Positions 31,389 to 42,891 of a stretch of 64,000 nt of DNA are shown piece after piece. This DNA comes from Deinandra increscens subsp. villosa (lineage: Eukaryota > Streptophyta > Magnoliopsida > Asterales > Asteraceae), in contig JBCNJP010000038.1 in NCBI GenBank assembly GCA_039602395.1, forward strand, positions 62,001 through 126,000, written 5' to 3'. Below the pieces are notes generated by a model. That model was given only the letters and a program-made list of their open reading frames with translations, was not told where the DNA came from and searched no databases. Each line of letters begins with the position of its first letter. The first letter of the stretch is position 1. The translations under genes were made by a program, and so were the position numbers.

Positions 31389-31992
31389 AGTCTTCCCTAG
31401 TCCTGTGCATAAGGATTAGCGCGGGACTAAAAGGTAATGTAGTAAAGTGCCTTTGTTTATAGGCCGCCTAGCTGTATTTTTTAGGGAAGTCATTTGCGGA
31501 ATGATTTATAGTCTATACGGACGTTTTGTTAGTATTGTGAAATTTTCGCAGTTTTTTGGCGGAAGACGCGGAGACAATCTTTGTCATTTTTGCTACTTCC
31601 GCGGGAGATGAAGGATGCGGGAGTCCCTTTTTAAATACCCTAGGCTTTTTTCTTAGCGGGTGCGCGCCAGCTTTTGTGGTAAAAGCCTTGTATTTATTTT
31701 TAGGGACTGGCATCTGATAAGCCAATTTTGGGATAAGATAAGTGGACTTTGTTGGCCAGGGGACAGCCTTATCAAATGCGAGTTACCGAACATCACTTAT
31801 CAGCGCAGTTTTTCGGCGGTAGCGTGATATCATACTGCAAGGCACTGTTGCGTAGGGACGCGTGTCACCGCAGGGAGTTCGCACGATCTCCCACTACTCT
31901 TCGCCAACTGTCAAAGGCACGTGTCAAGATCCTCTCGTATTGCCTCTTTGAATTCAACGGTCCAGATTGCGTGAAGACGATTGGTTTTTTGC
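31389..31992. other. Tat interior between the 3' LTR and the antisense gene
   Basis: The PPT sits at its left edge. The rest is non-coding and would act as the upstream region of the antisense gene. Confidence 0.6.
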
Positions 31993-32000
31993 TATAAAAA
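31993..32000 (+). promoter_or_regulatory. TATA box of the Tat antisense gene
   Basis: TATAAAAA lies in TTTGCTATAAAAACCACC, 140 bp upstream of the ATG at 32140. It is followed by a C/T-rich leader (CCCTCCTTC, CTCCTCCTTCC), a common plant 5' UTR composition. It lies inside the element, not in the LTR, so the antisense gene seems to have its own core promoter. Confidence 0.65.
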
Positions 32001-32139
32001 CCACCATTTCCCTCCTTCAAAAATTCCTTCCAACCTTCATTCAAAAAACCCTAGAACTCCTTCTGCAATTTTCTTTTCGCTCCTCCTTCCTTCTTGTTTC
32101 TACGTGAACTGCATCCCCTTTTTCTGGTTTCTTTCTGCA

Positions 32140-35100
32140 ATGGGTACTCCTGTGATCTCTAAATATCCTCTCGACTGGAAGGAGCAAGGCTTTGATCGCT
32201 TCTTGGAGGATTTTGGCCTAAAAAACGATTCTTACGGGGCCGTTCTTCCAAATCAGGGCAGTTTGATCACCGACTATCCCGTGGGCAAAATAGCTTTGTA
32301 TTCTGATTTCTTTGCTTTCTCTCACATTAGGATTCCTATATCTGGGTTCTGTGCACACCTTTTCGAGGTTTACCAGATACATTTATCTCAGATTCATCCC
32401 CTTGGTCTTGCCAAGGTTTTTCACTTTGAGTTTGTTCTTCGTAGCCTCCGGAGAACACCCTCCATTGAACTTTTTAAGGCCTTTTTTCGATTGGTCAAGA
32501 AGGGAGACTGGTTTACTTTTGACAAACGCGCCGGTGATAACCTCTTTGGTACGATCCCGGATGCTAGCGGTGACCGCCAATGGTGGAAAAAATTCTTTTT
32601 TCTGAATGCCGGAGTTATTCCGGTAGACATGGTGAAGCGCCTTGGCGGGGACACCATTGTTGATTTGACTGCGTCCCCCGCGACCTTGAAATCTCCCGCC
32701 TACCTTTGGTTAAAGTATAATCCTACTGACTGGCAAATTTTTGGCGAAGGGTCCTTGGTAAGGTTGGGTATGAGTTGTGAATGGGACAAGGAACGAGTGG
32801 TTCCTGATTTTGAGTGGATGAAAAGTTCCGCCATTAAAGGTGACATCCTTGCCTTTTTTTCTTTGCAACGACGTTCGAGTTTTTTGGTTGGGATGTTGGC
32901 TGGCACGATACATCTATCTGATTTGCGGGAATTATTTCCGGTGACTTATGGCGGTGTCGGACCAGGCTTCATTCCAATCAAACCCCCTTGAACCAGGTAT
33001 TTCCTTTCTCTTACATTTGCGCGGATGTTCTTATTTGTGTCTTTTTTTTTATGTCAGGTCCTGTTGTTTGGATGGAGCTCTTGTTCCCTCACCTGAGGAG
33101 GGGGTTAAAGTATGCTCCCAAAAGGTTGGGGAAGGATGAAGGAAAGATGTTGGATAGAACTACTCTTTTCTTTGTTTATCCTCAGTTGGATGGTACTTGG
33201 GATCCGGTCCGCATTTTAAACCTTAAACCTGATGTATGCTAGGATGGCATTTTATTCCTTTCTGCGCCCTTTTGGATTTTGTGTTGTTTTTTCATAGTTA
33301 TTTTTTCCTTTTCAGAACTCCTCCCGCAGGTCCACTCCGGATTATCAGGAGGACTACTTGGCTGGGTGCGGGATTGCCGGCCTGTCGTTTCCTGGTGAGG
33401 AGGCGTGCAGGTCTGACACCGTTATACTTCCCCCCTGATGAGTTCTTGGGCCATTGGTGATGCCCCGGAACGGGAAATAGAGGAGGAGGAAGCGCGCAAG
33501 GCTTCCGCATCTGAGTCCTCAAAAAAGAGGAAAGGGAAATAAGTTGCCACTCCCAAAGTCGTTCCGCAACCAAAAAGGCGGAAGAACTTGGTGACCCAAA
33601 TGGTCCTGGATGCTCGCGCCAGTAAGTTCAACAATTTTTCCTGATGAGTCTTGTTTTTCTCTTTTCTAAATTTTTCTTCTTTGTCCGCTGTTCTTTTTCA
33701 GAGGATGTTGGGCATGTTGCTTCTGGCCCTGCCCCTTTGCTTTCACTTCCCCCTCTTGGCAAAGGCAAGGGCTTGTTTACCCTGGCTACTCTTAAAGCCA
33801 CGGCGGATCACCGCGCGGAAGAAGAAGCTTCTGATCCTTCTAGGCTGGTTCGTAAGTCCTTCGTGGAAATTCTTGCTTCCAAGGAGGCTCGCGAATCCCA
33901 GCTTCAAAAGGTTAGAGATGCAACTGCTTAGAGGAGAGAAGCTGCAGAGAGGGCTCTATAGGATGCGGCAGAGGAAGCCCGCTTGATGAACAGGGTTATG
34001 TCCCCTCAGAGGGTTGAAACGGAGCCCGATACTACTGTTGGTGATCCGCAGGTAGGGGGTGAGGGTTTGACGGCTGAGATCCGTCAAAAGGAGATGGAGG
34101 AAAGGGCGGCGGCTGAAGACCGTCAAAGAGAGATAGAAGAGAATGAGGCGGCTGAGATCCGCCAACAAAAAGAAAATTACAGATGGGAGGAGGAGTTGAG
34201 GAGGAAGGAAGAAGAGAAAAAAGCTTGGCGGGGGATAAGGCCAAGGCCGCTGACGCTGGCACTTCCACCTGCCAGTAAGATGTTATTGTTCATCCTCATC
34301 AATCCTCTAGGGGAGCGGGCTCCAGTTCTGCGGGCCCTTCCAATCTTTGGCAGTACCCCACGAGGGCTGACCTTGAGAGGCTCAAGGCTCCACCCGCCCC
34401 TTATGTTCCTAACTGGGAGATTTTCCCCAACACCCTTCTTGACACCTATGAGAAGCGGCGAGAGTTCCTCCGCCATGCTTTTCCTGACGCGGGTAAGGAC
34501 CTCCTCCATAAAACCAAAACTGACGTGATTCGCGAAGACGCGATCACGGGGATAATGATGGTGGTGGAGCGCTTGCCTGAGCTTTTCCATAGGCAAGAAT
34601 TTGACGAAGAAAGGGTGGAGCAGACATATGCTCTTGCCGAGGAGAGGAGGTTGGAGGTCCTCGTGGAGAAGCAGAAAACCCTTGAGTTGGCCAATGATGT
34701 TGCGAAAGCGGAGGCCAAAAGGAAGGATGAGGAAGTGCGGGCGGATCAAGCGGTGGCGGAAGCCGCTAGACTGAAGAATGAAGTGGCAACCCTCCAAGCC
34801 TCCTATGACAAGGAAAAGTTGGCGCATTCAAGGGAACAGGAGATTCATGCCAAAGCTTATCATATTTACTGTAGGCGGGAGGGTGAAGTTAAAACCCTCC
34901 AAGCGCAGCTTGCTTCCGCCCGTTCTGCCTTGGAAGATTATGAGCGGGTCTGCCAGACCCTGAGTGATGATCTTACCAACTCCAATGGGCAGTGTAAGAA
35001 ACTGGAGAATGACCTGGCTTAGAAAGATGCTCAACTGGTGGAGGCGGTGTCAACTCAGACGGCTCTTGAAGCTCAACTTGCTGAGGTTCAAGAAGCCCTT

Positions 35101-35572
35101 CAATCCGCCCAATCGTCTTCCCATGCTAACTTGATCTCCCGTCTTAGGGATAATGTGAAATGGCTTTTAGAAGAGGGTAGGGCTTGGGCGCCCTTATGCG
35201 GCCGTGGGGGGTGTTTCTTATCAGAATGCTCTTTTCAGGTACATGATGGCCGCCCGAACGCTCGGGCAGTATGATGGGTTGCATGCTAGGTACCGCATTG
35301 GCCTTGAAGCGGGTGAAATTACTACTCACGCGTGGAACGATCCAGGCGTGAATAGCAGATTTTCTGATGCAGGTCAAAATTTAAGCGACCAAAGTCCCTC
35401 CATTTTTCAGTCTCTCTGCGATCTTTCCATCGAGGACGACCTTTCCAGCGTGTGCCGGTTGCTCGTTCCTGCTGAGGAAAGTGAGACAACAGAAGAGGGG
35501 ATCGTTGAGACTTCTAAAGAGGGTCCTTCTAACCCAGAGCCCGCGGGGTCGAGTATTGGTGCTAAACAGTAA
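32140..35572 (+). pseudogene. Tat antisense gene: putative gypsy-type transposon protein, spliced
   Basis: Exon 1 (32140-32996) starts MGTPVISKYPLDW and contains the plant putative gypsy-type transposon domain (the Transposase_28 type, recognised by ALYSDFFAFSHIRIPISGF, VFHFEFVLRSL, WKKFFFLNAG). Three GT-AG introns follow: 32997-33057, 33234-33315 and 33622-33701. Exon 2 reads GPVVWMELLFPHLRRGLKYA. Exons 3-4 encode acidic/basic coiled-coil sequence (for example VEKQKTLELANDVAKAEAKR near 34700) and end DPGVNSRFSD..GAKQ with TAA at 35570. Frameshifts near 32955 and 33435, and stops near 33930, 33960 and 35020, make the present copy a pseudogene. The function of this protein in Tat elements is not known to me. 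Confidence 0.8.
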
Positions 35573-36189
35573 AATTCAAAAGGACTTGTAATTTCCAGTT
35601 TTATTTTGTTTGTAGCTTCTGCCCGCGGGGTAAGAAGAGAACCAATGTAACTGAATTCTCCTTTTTAGATCGGGAATTAATCCTCTTTTTGTGATGGTTG
35701 TTAGCTTTGTTCATCATTTTACGATTCTATTGCATGGCTAGTTCTTATTGGTAAGATTAGCGTAACGTATTTCTTGGTTGCTTAACTCATTGTCAAGGTA
35801 CCAGTAACCTGCGCGGGAACCTTGTTTTTCAAGGACGCGCCCGCGAAAATACAGGTGGATTTTTACCACTCTCGTATTGATCCGCACTTGTATGTTTTAG
35901 TGTGCCGAAGGGAATGCCTGCTGCAGACAGGGTATCCGGATCTACATTCCTTTATTTAGGGTGTATCGCGGGGTAAATGTGTGTGTTTACCAAGTCTCGA
36001 TTTATTATATGCTTTCATGCGTGTATTTATCCTTCCATTTCTTTATGATCGATAGATTTTAATGTTCTAAGCGTAATCTAGATCCAATGGTTGGTGATAT
36101 AATAAAGAGAGTAAAGTAAAATGAACTAAACTTTCATTCATATGCATAATAATTTTGGCAGTACAAATTACATGTAGCATTTTCTTAAT
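35573..36189. other. Tat interior between the antisense gene and integrase
   Basis: Non-coding A/T-rich sequence in which the two convergent genes meet. I see no clear terminator or repeat. Confidence 0.6.
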
Positions 36190-39100
36190 TGAGCGGAATT
36201 CCAAGTCCGCGGCACCAATTTTCCGTCTAGGTGTGCCAGCTCATAAGCACCCTTTCCCAAATCTTTTTTAACTACGTAAGGCCCCTCCCAATTTGGGCTG
36301 AGTTTTCCTGGCGGGAGATTTCAGCTAGCCTCATTGCTTCTTAGTACATATTCACCCTCTCTGAAAACCACTTTGCGGACGTGCCTGTTGTAGTACTTCT
36401 TCATCTGCTCCTTGTATTTTTGTTCCCTGATAGTTGCTAATTCGCGGCGTTCTTCCACTAAATCTAGATTGTGGCGGATTTCTTCATCATTATTGATTAA
36501 GTGGTTGTTTAGATGCCTGTATGAGGGAATTCCAATCTCTGCAGGGATCATTGCCTCTGAATCATATGTGAGGCTAAAAGGAGTTTCACCGTTACTTGAT
36601 TTTTTTCATTGTGCGGTGAGCCCACAAGACATGCGGCACCTCATCCACCCAAGAGGCTCCTTCAAAGTCCAATCTAGCCTATACTTCTCTTAGGAGGCTT
36701 CTATTAATTCTCTCTACCTGGCCGTTCCCTTGTGGGTGTGCGATCGAAGTAAATATCTGCTGGATTTGTAGTTCTTCACACCATTTTTTGAGGAGTTTAT
36801 CCGCAAATTGGGTTCCATTATCAGTTACCAGGTATAACGGGATACCGAAGCGGCAGACTATAAATTCCCATAAGAATTTTTTCACATTCGCGGCAGTGAT
36901 CGTAGCTAGTGGCTTTGCTTCCACCCATTTGGTAAAATAGTCCACCGCTACTATCAGGAATTTTACCTACCCTGCCGCCTCGGGGAACGGGCCTACGATG
37001 TCTACTGCCCATTTCTGGAATGGACAGGCGGAGGTTACATGGATCAAATCATTCTTTGGGCGGGAGATCATGGGCGCGTACTTTTGACAGCTGATACATT
37101 TTCTTAGCTCTTCCATCGCCATGGCATGCATGCCCGACCAGTAGAAACCCGCATTTTTTACTTTGGCTACTACTGCCTTGGGCCCCGTATGGATCCCGTA
37201 AATTCCCATGTGTACTTCTCTGATTAAATAACTTGCTTCTTCAGGGTCTACGCACCGAAGTAGTGGACCGAGGTACATCCGCCTATATAGAACACCATTT
37301 ATCATTTGGTAGTTTTCACATTTGCTTCGTAACTTTCTGGCTTCCCCTTTGTCTTGCGGGAGCCTCCCGTCAGTCAAGTATTTCACAATAGGGGCAGTCC
37401 AGCTATCGGAGGATTGTTGTGCCACGTTCACGCGATGGATCTGGATGGTCGGGTCTTTCATTTCCTCGACATGTACGTTCTGTAGGGGCTCTGCGAAGCA
37501 AGAAGCCAGTTTACTCAACGCGTCTGCCTTTTTATTTTTACTCCGCGGAACGTGGATTATCTCGTAGTTCTCAAAAGTTTTAATTAGCGCCTTGCAAACA
37601 CTGAGGTATTTAGCCATTGCCTCGTCTTTAGCTTCGTATTCCGCATTGATTTGATTTGTCGCCAAGAGAGAATCTACATGCGCGCGGACGTGCTGGGCCT
37701 TATGCCTTAGTGCCAACTTAAGGCTTGCAATCAGAGTCTCATATTCTGCCTCATTGTTGCTGGCCCGAAAGTTCAATTTGTATGCACGCGCGTACTCCTT
37801 CCCCGTGGGGCTAATTAATATGACCCCTGCTCCGACGCCGTCCATACTGGAAGCGCCGTCGGAGTGCAACTCCCAAATTTGGTCTGTAGGAATTTCTTTG
37901 ATCTTTGGCAGGCACAGCTCTTCCGGAGAAAGTTGGGTCCCGTCTGGTATCTCAGAGATGAAGTCTGTTATAAATTAACATTTCACGGCTGTTCTAGGTT
38001 TGAATGATAAGTTATACACCCCCAACTCGATAGCCCATTTACAGAGGCGTCCCGAGAGGTCGGGTTTTCTTAACACATGTTGCAGCGGTTAGTTTGTTAA
38101 AATCTCTATGTCATGCGCTTGAAAGTACCTTCGCTGGCGGCGAGAGGCGTGCACTAGTGCGAGCACCAACTTTTCCAGTATTGAGTAGTTGGCCTCGACG
38201 TTTGTTAAAACACGGCTTATGTAATAGATCGGAGTTTGTATCTCTCTCCGTTCGACTAGTAACACAGAGCTAACGGCCCAGGGTGAGGCCGAAAGGTACA
38301 TTTTCAATGTCTTATCGATTTGCGGAGCCGTTAAGGTAGGTAAATTAACCAGGTATGCTTTGAGGTCTTGGAAAGCTTGCTCTGCTTCAGTAGTCCATTC
38401 GAAGTGCTTTTCTGATAAACATTTATTTAGTACTGAAATGAACGGGAGAGATCGCTCCGCATGCTTGGATAGGAATCTATTGATAGCTACCAATCTTCCA
38501 TTGAGCGCCTGTACCTCTTTCAGGGAAGCTGGGGACCGCATTTCTATAACCACGGAAACCTTTTCTGGGTGGACACGGAATCCATCTTTTGTTACTATGA
38601 CACCCAGGAATTTCCCTTCTTCCATGCCAAAAGAACACTTTCCCGGGTTTAGTTTGATATTATTTTTTCTAAGAGCGGAAAACGTTTCGACGATATCTGG
38701 CAGTAGGCGATTTTCTTCCAGGCTTTTTATTACAAGGTCATCCACATATACTTCCACGTTTTTTCCGATTTGTTTGTCAAAAACCCTGTCCATCGTCCGC
38801 TGGTATGTTGCCCCCGCTTTTTTTAATCCGAAAGGCATTTTAGTGTAACAATAAATACCCTTCTTAGTGTAAAACGCTGTTTTTGCCTCATCTTCCCTGG
38901 CCATTTTCACTTGGTGATACCCCTTGTAAGCGTCTAAGAAACACTTGAAACAAAACGGGACCAGAGAGTCCACCTTGACATCGATTACTGGTAAGGGATA
39001 TGCGTCCTTGGGGCAAGCCTTGTTAAGGTTGGTATAATCAACACACATTCGCCAAGATCCATCCACTTTTGGAACGACCACCAGATTAGCCAGCCACGTC

Positions 39101-39467
39101 TGTTCTTTCATTTGACGGACAATTCCAGCAGCTTCCAGTTTTTCGACTTCTGAAGTGATAGACTTTTTTGCGCTTTTCTCCCATGTGTCTCTGTTTTTGC
39201 ACGTGTGGCTTAGCGTCTTTATATACTCTTAAATGATGCTCCGCGATACCACGCAAAACCCCTGTCATGTCCTGGTGGGTGAAAGCGAAGACATCCATGT
39301 TTTCTTTCAATAGCTGCTTCAAGTGATATCTGATTTTTTGTGACAAGGAGGCTCCTAGCGCAACTGTTTGTTCTGGAAAGTGAGGGTTGATAACCCACTT
39401 CTCCGTTTCATTGATTGGTGGTGCGTGCGGCTGGGTTGTTACTTCTGCCACCATTATTGGTTTATCA
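36190..39467 (-). pseudogene. Tat pol: RT, RNase H, second RNase H, integrase
   Basis: RT (about 39110-38400) has WRMCVDYTNLNKACPKDAYP, FLDAYKGYHQ and an intact YVDDLVIKS. The first RNase H (about 38290-38090, MYLSASPWAVSSVLLV) lacks typical catalytic acids and looks like the degenerate gypsy RNase H. A second one follows at about 37870-37510 with HSDGASSMDGVGAG, NNEAEYE, VDSLLA and the C-terminal SKNKKADALSKLAS, the archaeal-like RNase H of Tat elements. Integrase shows C-ISCQKY, the core VDIVGPF, TDNGTQF and GQVERINRSLL. Stops at about 39468, 38088, 37980, 36966 and 36678, and a frameshift near 39170, break the frame. Confidence 0.93.
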
Positions 39468-39469
39468 GC

Positions 39470-41782
39470 CTAAACTTGAGCGACCCCCCGTGGGGTTGGG
39501 AGCATCAAGAGGCCGTGTGCCGTGGAGACTGCTGCCGCAAGATTTCCTAAGGTTGGTCTGCCGATTATGGCATTGTACTCACTTTTGGCTGGTACAACCA
39601 AGAAGGTTGTCATGACTGTTCTGTCCCTGAAACCGTCTCCCATTGTTACTGGAAAGTCAATTTGCCCGAGAGGCATACATGTTTCTCCGGAGAACCCGCT
39701 TAGGGGTTCAAACACAGGTTCCAAGCGATCCATATCTTCTGGAGCTAAACGGCGGAAGCATTCCTCATAGATGATGTCCGCGGAGCTGCCTGTATCAACT
39801 AGAACTCGACGTATTTTGTAGGCTCCCATGCGGAGAGTAATTGTGATAGCTCCTTCGTTGTAGTTGCCTATTTGAGGCGGAAATGTCAGCGGGGCATGCA
39901 TCCAGGATTCGACCCGCTGACCTACCTTCTTTTCGTGCCGGGAGCGACTCCGCATCATGAATACATCCTTATATTTTGGGGACTCATCTTTCATCCTGTC
40001 ATCTCCCTTTTGCAAGTGTGTCAACTTTCCTTCTTTCACATACTTTGCTATCTGTTTCTTTAGCACGAAACATTCGTCAGTGACGTGACCATGACCCTTG
40101 TGATAATCACAGTATTTTTTTGTGTCGCGGGTGTTGTTTTCCTTTAAAGGTCTTGGCTCTTCCCATTTCAAATCTTCACTTTTAAAAATGGCGCTTGGGG
40201 ACTTTGCGAGATACCAATTAGACGAAGACGATGTGGGTTGTTCCCGCTTTACTGCAGACATATCCCTTCCGTGGCGTGGCTCACAGAACGAGCTCCGTGT
40301 TTCAAAGTTTGGTTTATAGGGAGTAAAGCGGCTTCTAGGACGTCTTTCATTTCTACGGGAGTGTCGATTACCACTCAAGTCTTTCCTAAAATCTTGAGAT
40401 CTTACCTGCTCCTTTCCGCGCTCATATGCTCTGTTCAGAACGATTGTCTATTCTACGCGAACATATTGTTTGGCTATTGACATTAGAGCATCCATTGTTT
40501 GCGGTTGCCCGCCACTCAGAATTTTTCTTACCAAATGCTCTTCCCTTACTCCCTGAATAAAACCTGCTATCATTAAATCTTCAGTTTCCCCGCCTATCTG
40601 GAGACTTTCAATATTGAACCTGGTGATGAAGCTTTCCACCGTTTCATTGTCTTTCCGGCGGATGTGGAGTATTTCTGCTTTTTCCTTCGTGTGGCGTTTC
40701 TGTTGAGAAAATTGTTGGAAGAACTTATCTATTAACTCTTCAAAACTCGATATCTGGCCCACTGGAAGAGAGTCGGACCATAAACGCGTTGTTCCAACCA
40801 ACGTCTGAACAAACATGTGGCACCATACAGGGATGGTCCAACCTGGGTTCTCCAAGGTACCCGCGTAAATGAAGCAGTTATATTGGTCATTTGGGTCTGA
40901 CAAACCGTCATACTTCCATACTACTGAAGGCATTTTGAGCTTGGCAGGAAAGCTTGCTAGTGCAATTGGCGCTATAAACTTTGACTGGGCCACAACAGAT
41001 GTGGGCTTATATGTAACAGTGTAATCCACCGCCGGTGAAGGGGGCGGCGGGATGTATGTAGACTGGTAAACTGGTGGTGGAATGTAGGTGGCGGTTGGCC
41101 TAGGCTCAGAGTATATAGGGCGCGCTACTGGGATTACTCCATCCGCTGGGGGTACCGAAAATGTGGATGCGGGAAGAGTCACTCGAGGAGGAATTGGTCC
41201 AAAGTTTAATTGCGAGCATGCGCTTGAGCGGAACGCATTCTGGAGTGCATTGAGTTGCTCAAAGTACTGACGTTGGTGCTCTATCCATCACGCAACCTCA
41301 GGAGTTGGGTCATTGAAACCTGTAGAAGGTGTGACCGCCGGCGGGACGCTCACAGGGGTGCTTTGTGAGATAACTGTACTTGTGCCCGCTGGCGGAGTTC
41401 CATTTAGAGTAGGGGTAGCGAAGGGGATTGGCAGACGATGTACCGCCGAGTGTTGGAACGATGGGTAGGTATTGGAGATAGTTGGTCCTGCAAATATGCT
41501 TCGCCTAGCAGGAGCCATTCTTGGAGCTGCCGGACTTGAACAGGCGCCAAAGGCATAAGGCCTAGGTTGCCCTCCCGCGTTCATGTTTGAAAAAATGGAA
41601 CTATCTAGATTTGATAAAGTAGCAGGATCCGCGCTACCCGCTGCTCGAGTCAAAACTGGCGCGGAGTCATTGACAGATGTATCATTATCCTCAGGGGAAA
41701 TGGACGGGTATTCCAGGAGTCCCAGGGACTCCCTGTCTCGGCCTGTACTTCCGAAATTTTGCGATGGTGATGGATCTGACAT
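39470..41782 (-). pseudogene. Tat gag and protease
   Basis: Met at 41782 (MSDPSPSQNFGSTGRDRESL) begins a Pro/Ser/Thr-rich N-terminus. The retrotransposon gag domain lies at about 40890-40480 (WCHMFVQTLVGTTRLWSDSL, FFQQFSQQKRH, ESFITRFNIESLQI). A zinc-knuckle variant CDYHKGHGHVTDEC (CX2HX4HX4C) is at about 40110, and the protease VLVDTGSSADIIYEE at about 39800, with NAIIGRPTLG. Stops are a TGA near 41287, a TAG near 40447 and a TAG at about 39470 between protease and RT. The order gag-PR-RT-RH-aRH-INT is that of Ty3/gypsy Tat. Confidence 0.93.
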
Positions 41783-41832
41783 GGCTACTCGAAAACGGAG
41801 ACAAAGTGCTGTAAAAGCTCAGGTTTTCAACT

Positions 41833-41844
41833 CGGATGGCGCCA
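41833..41844 (-). promoter_or_regulatory. Tat primer-binding site
   Basis: The minus strand reads TGGCGCCATCCG, one base inside the 5' LTR. It is identical to the LARD PBS. Confidence 0.87.
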
Positions 41845-41845
41845 A

Positions 41846-42512
41846 TGAAGAAACTAAAAACCAACTCCTTGCTTGGTTGAGTGGATATTAGTTTCTTAGA
41901 TCTTCGAGTGAGCCGTTGACGTTAAGTGAGAAGAATGTACCTATACACTTGGAAATAAACACGTTAGGGCGTTACGAGGTGAGCCGGAGAGGGTCCCTCG
42001 TATCGGCCCTCCGGCGTGAGAATCAATGATCGGATTAGAGAAATGATATGCAGGTGAAAAATGGTGATTGAGATTGTACCTCTTAAATGAACCCTTGACT
42101 TACTATTTATAGGCCAGTGATTAGGGTTTCTTTTGAGGCTGGTGACGTCAGCGCGTGCATGGCACGGCGCGTGGGAGGTCTTTCCAGGTGCTTCTCCGTT
42201 CCACATGTCATCTTATCATTGGTCAGGGACCACATGAGGTGCTTCTCCGTTCCACATGTCATCTTATCATTGGTCAGGGACCACATGCAAGAATGTTGGT
42301 TTGTTGGAGTGGGGGCCACTCCTTGGTGGGGAATTGAATACCCTAACGGCTTGTACAGGGCGCATGTGCCATTCGCATGTGTGATGGTTGCGATTGCTTT
42401 ATTTCCAAGCTTTGACTATGTGTGGGCTGATTCAATCTTGAGTATACTTGTTGGGCTCAGTTTAAGTTGGAGCTTGGGCCCACGAGGATAGATTTAGTAT
42501 CTATCCTCTTCA
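41846..42512 (-). mobile_element. Tat 5' LTR (right)
   Basis: 667 bp; equals the left LTR plus a 51-bp tandem duplication at about 42186-42288 (the block starts GGTGCTTCTCCGTTCCACAT). A minus-strand TATA box (TATAAATA) is at 42104-42111 in GCCTATAAATAGTAAG. Confidence 0.94.
42104..42111 (-). promoter_or_regulatory. TATA box of the Tat 5' LTR
   Basis: TATAAATA on the minus strand in a strong context, conserved in the other LTR at 31031-31038. It would drive the gag-pol genomic RNA. Confidence 0.73.
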
Positions 42513-42517
42513 CACCT

Positions 42518-42891
42518 TTATTTAAAGTGCAGCAAACCTATTTTGACATGATATCAAACCGACCTACATTCAAATTTTTACACCGACTTACTTACGTAAA
42601 CATTAATTATCTGAACAAATCAATTTAGAAAATAAATAATATAAACTATTAACTAAATAGAATTATGATCTTCATCAAAGCCTTCCCACGAAATCAACCA
42701 GCCACCCCAATATCCGTATTTTGAATAGGATTAGATCGTTCCAAGTATACCTCTTGTGCGTGACCAAGTTTGTCTGGACTTCTTCGCCGGTGAGAAAGCA
42801 TTAAACGAAACTGACCTTTCTGGTGGATAAATAGATGACAAAAAACTATACATTATTAGTTAGTATCATACACGTACATTTATATAATTAG
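42518..42891 (-). other. Sequence downstream of TNL pseudogene 1
   Basis: Probably 3' UTR or flanking DNA of the TNL gene. It is nearly identical to 62478-62849 in copy B. The Tat element landed here in copy A only. Confidence 0.65.

Larger units (their letters stand above)
30773..42512 (-). mobile_element. Tat-lineage Ty3/gypsy retrotransposon with an antisense gene
   Basis: Boundaries are exact: target duplication CACCT at 30768-30772 and 42513-42517, ends TG..CA, and an empty site in copy B near 62474. LTRs 30773-31388 (3') and 41846-42512 (5'). Minus-strand gag-pro 39470-41782 and pol 36190-39467 with RT, two RNase H domains and integrase. A plus-strand gene lies between integrase and the 3' LTR. 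The dual RNase H and the antisense putative gypsy-type transposon ORF are hallmarks of Tat elements. LTRs look very similar apart from one 51-bp duplication, suggesting a recent insertion, although several stops interrupt pol. Confidence 0.95.
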
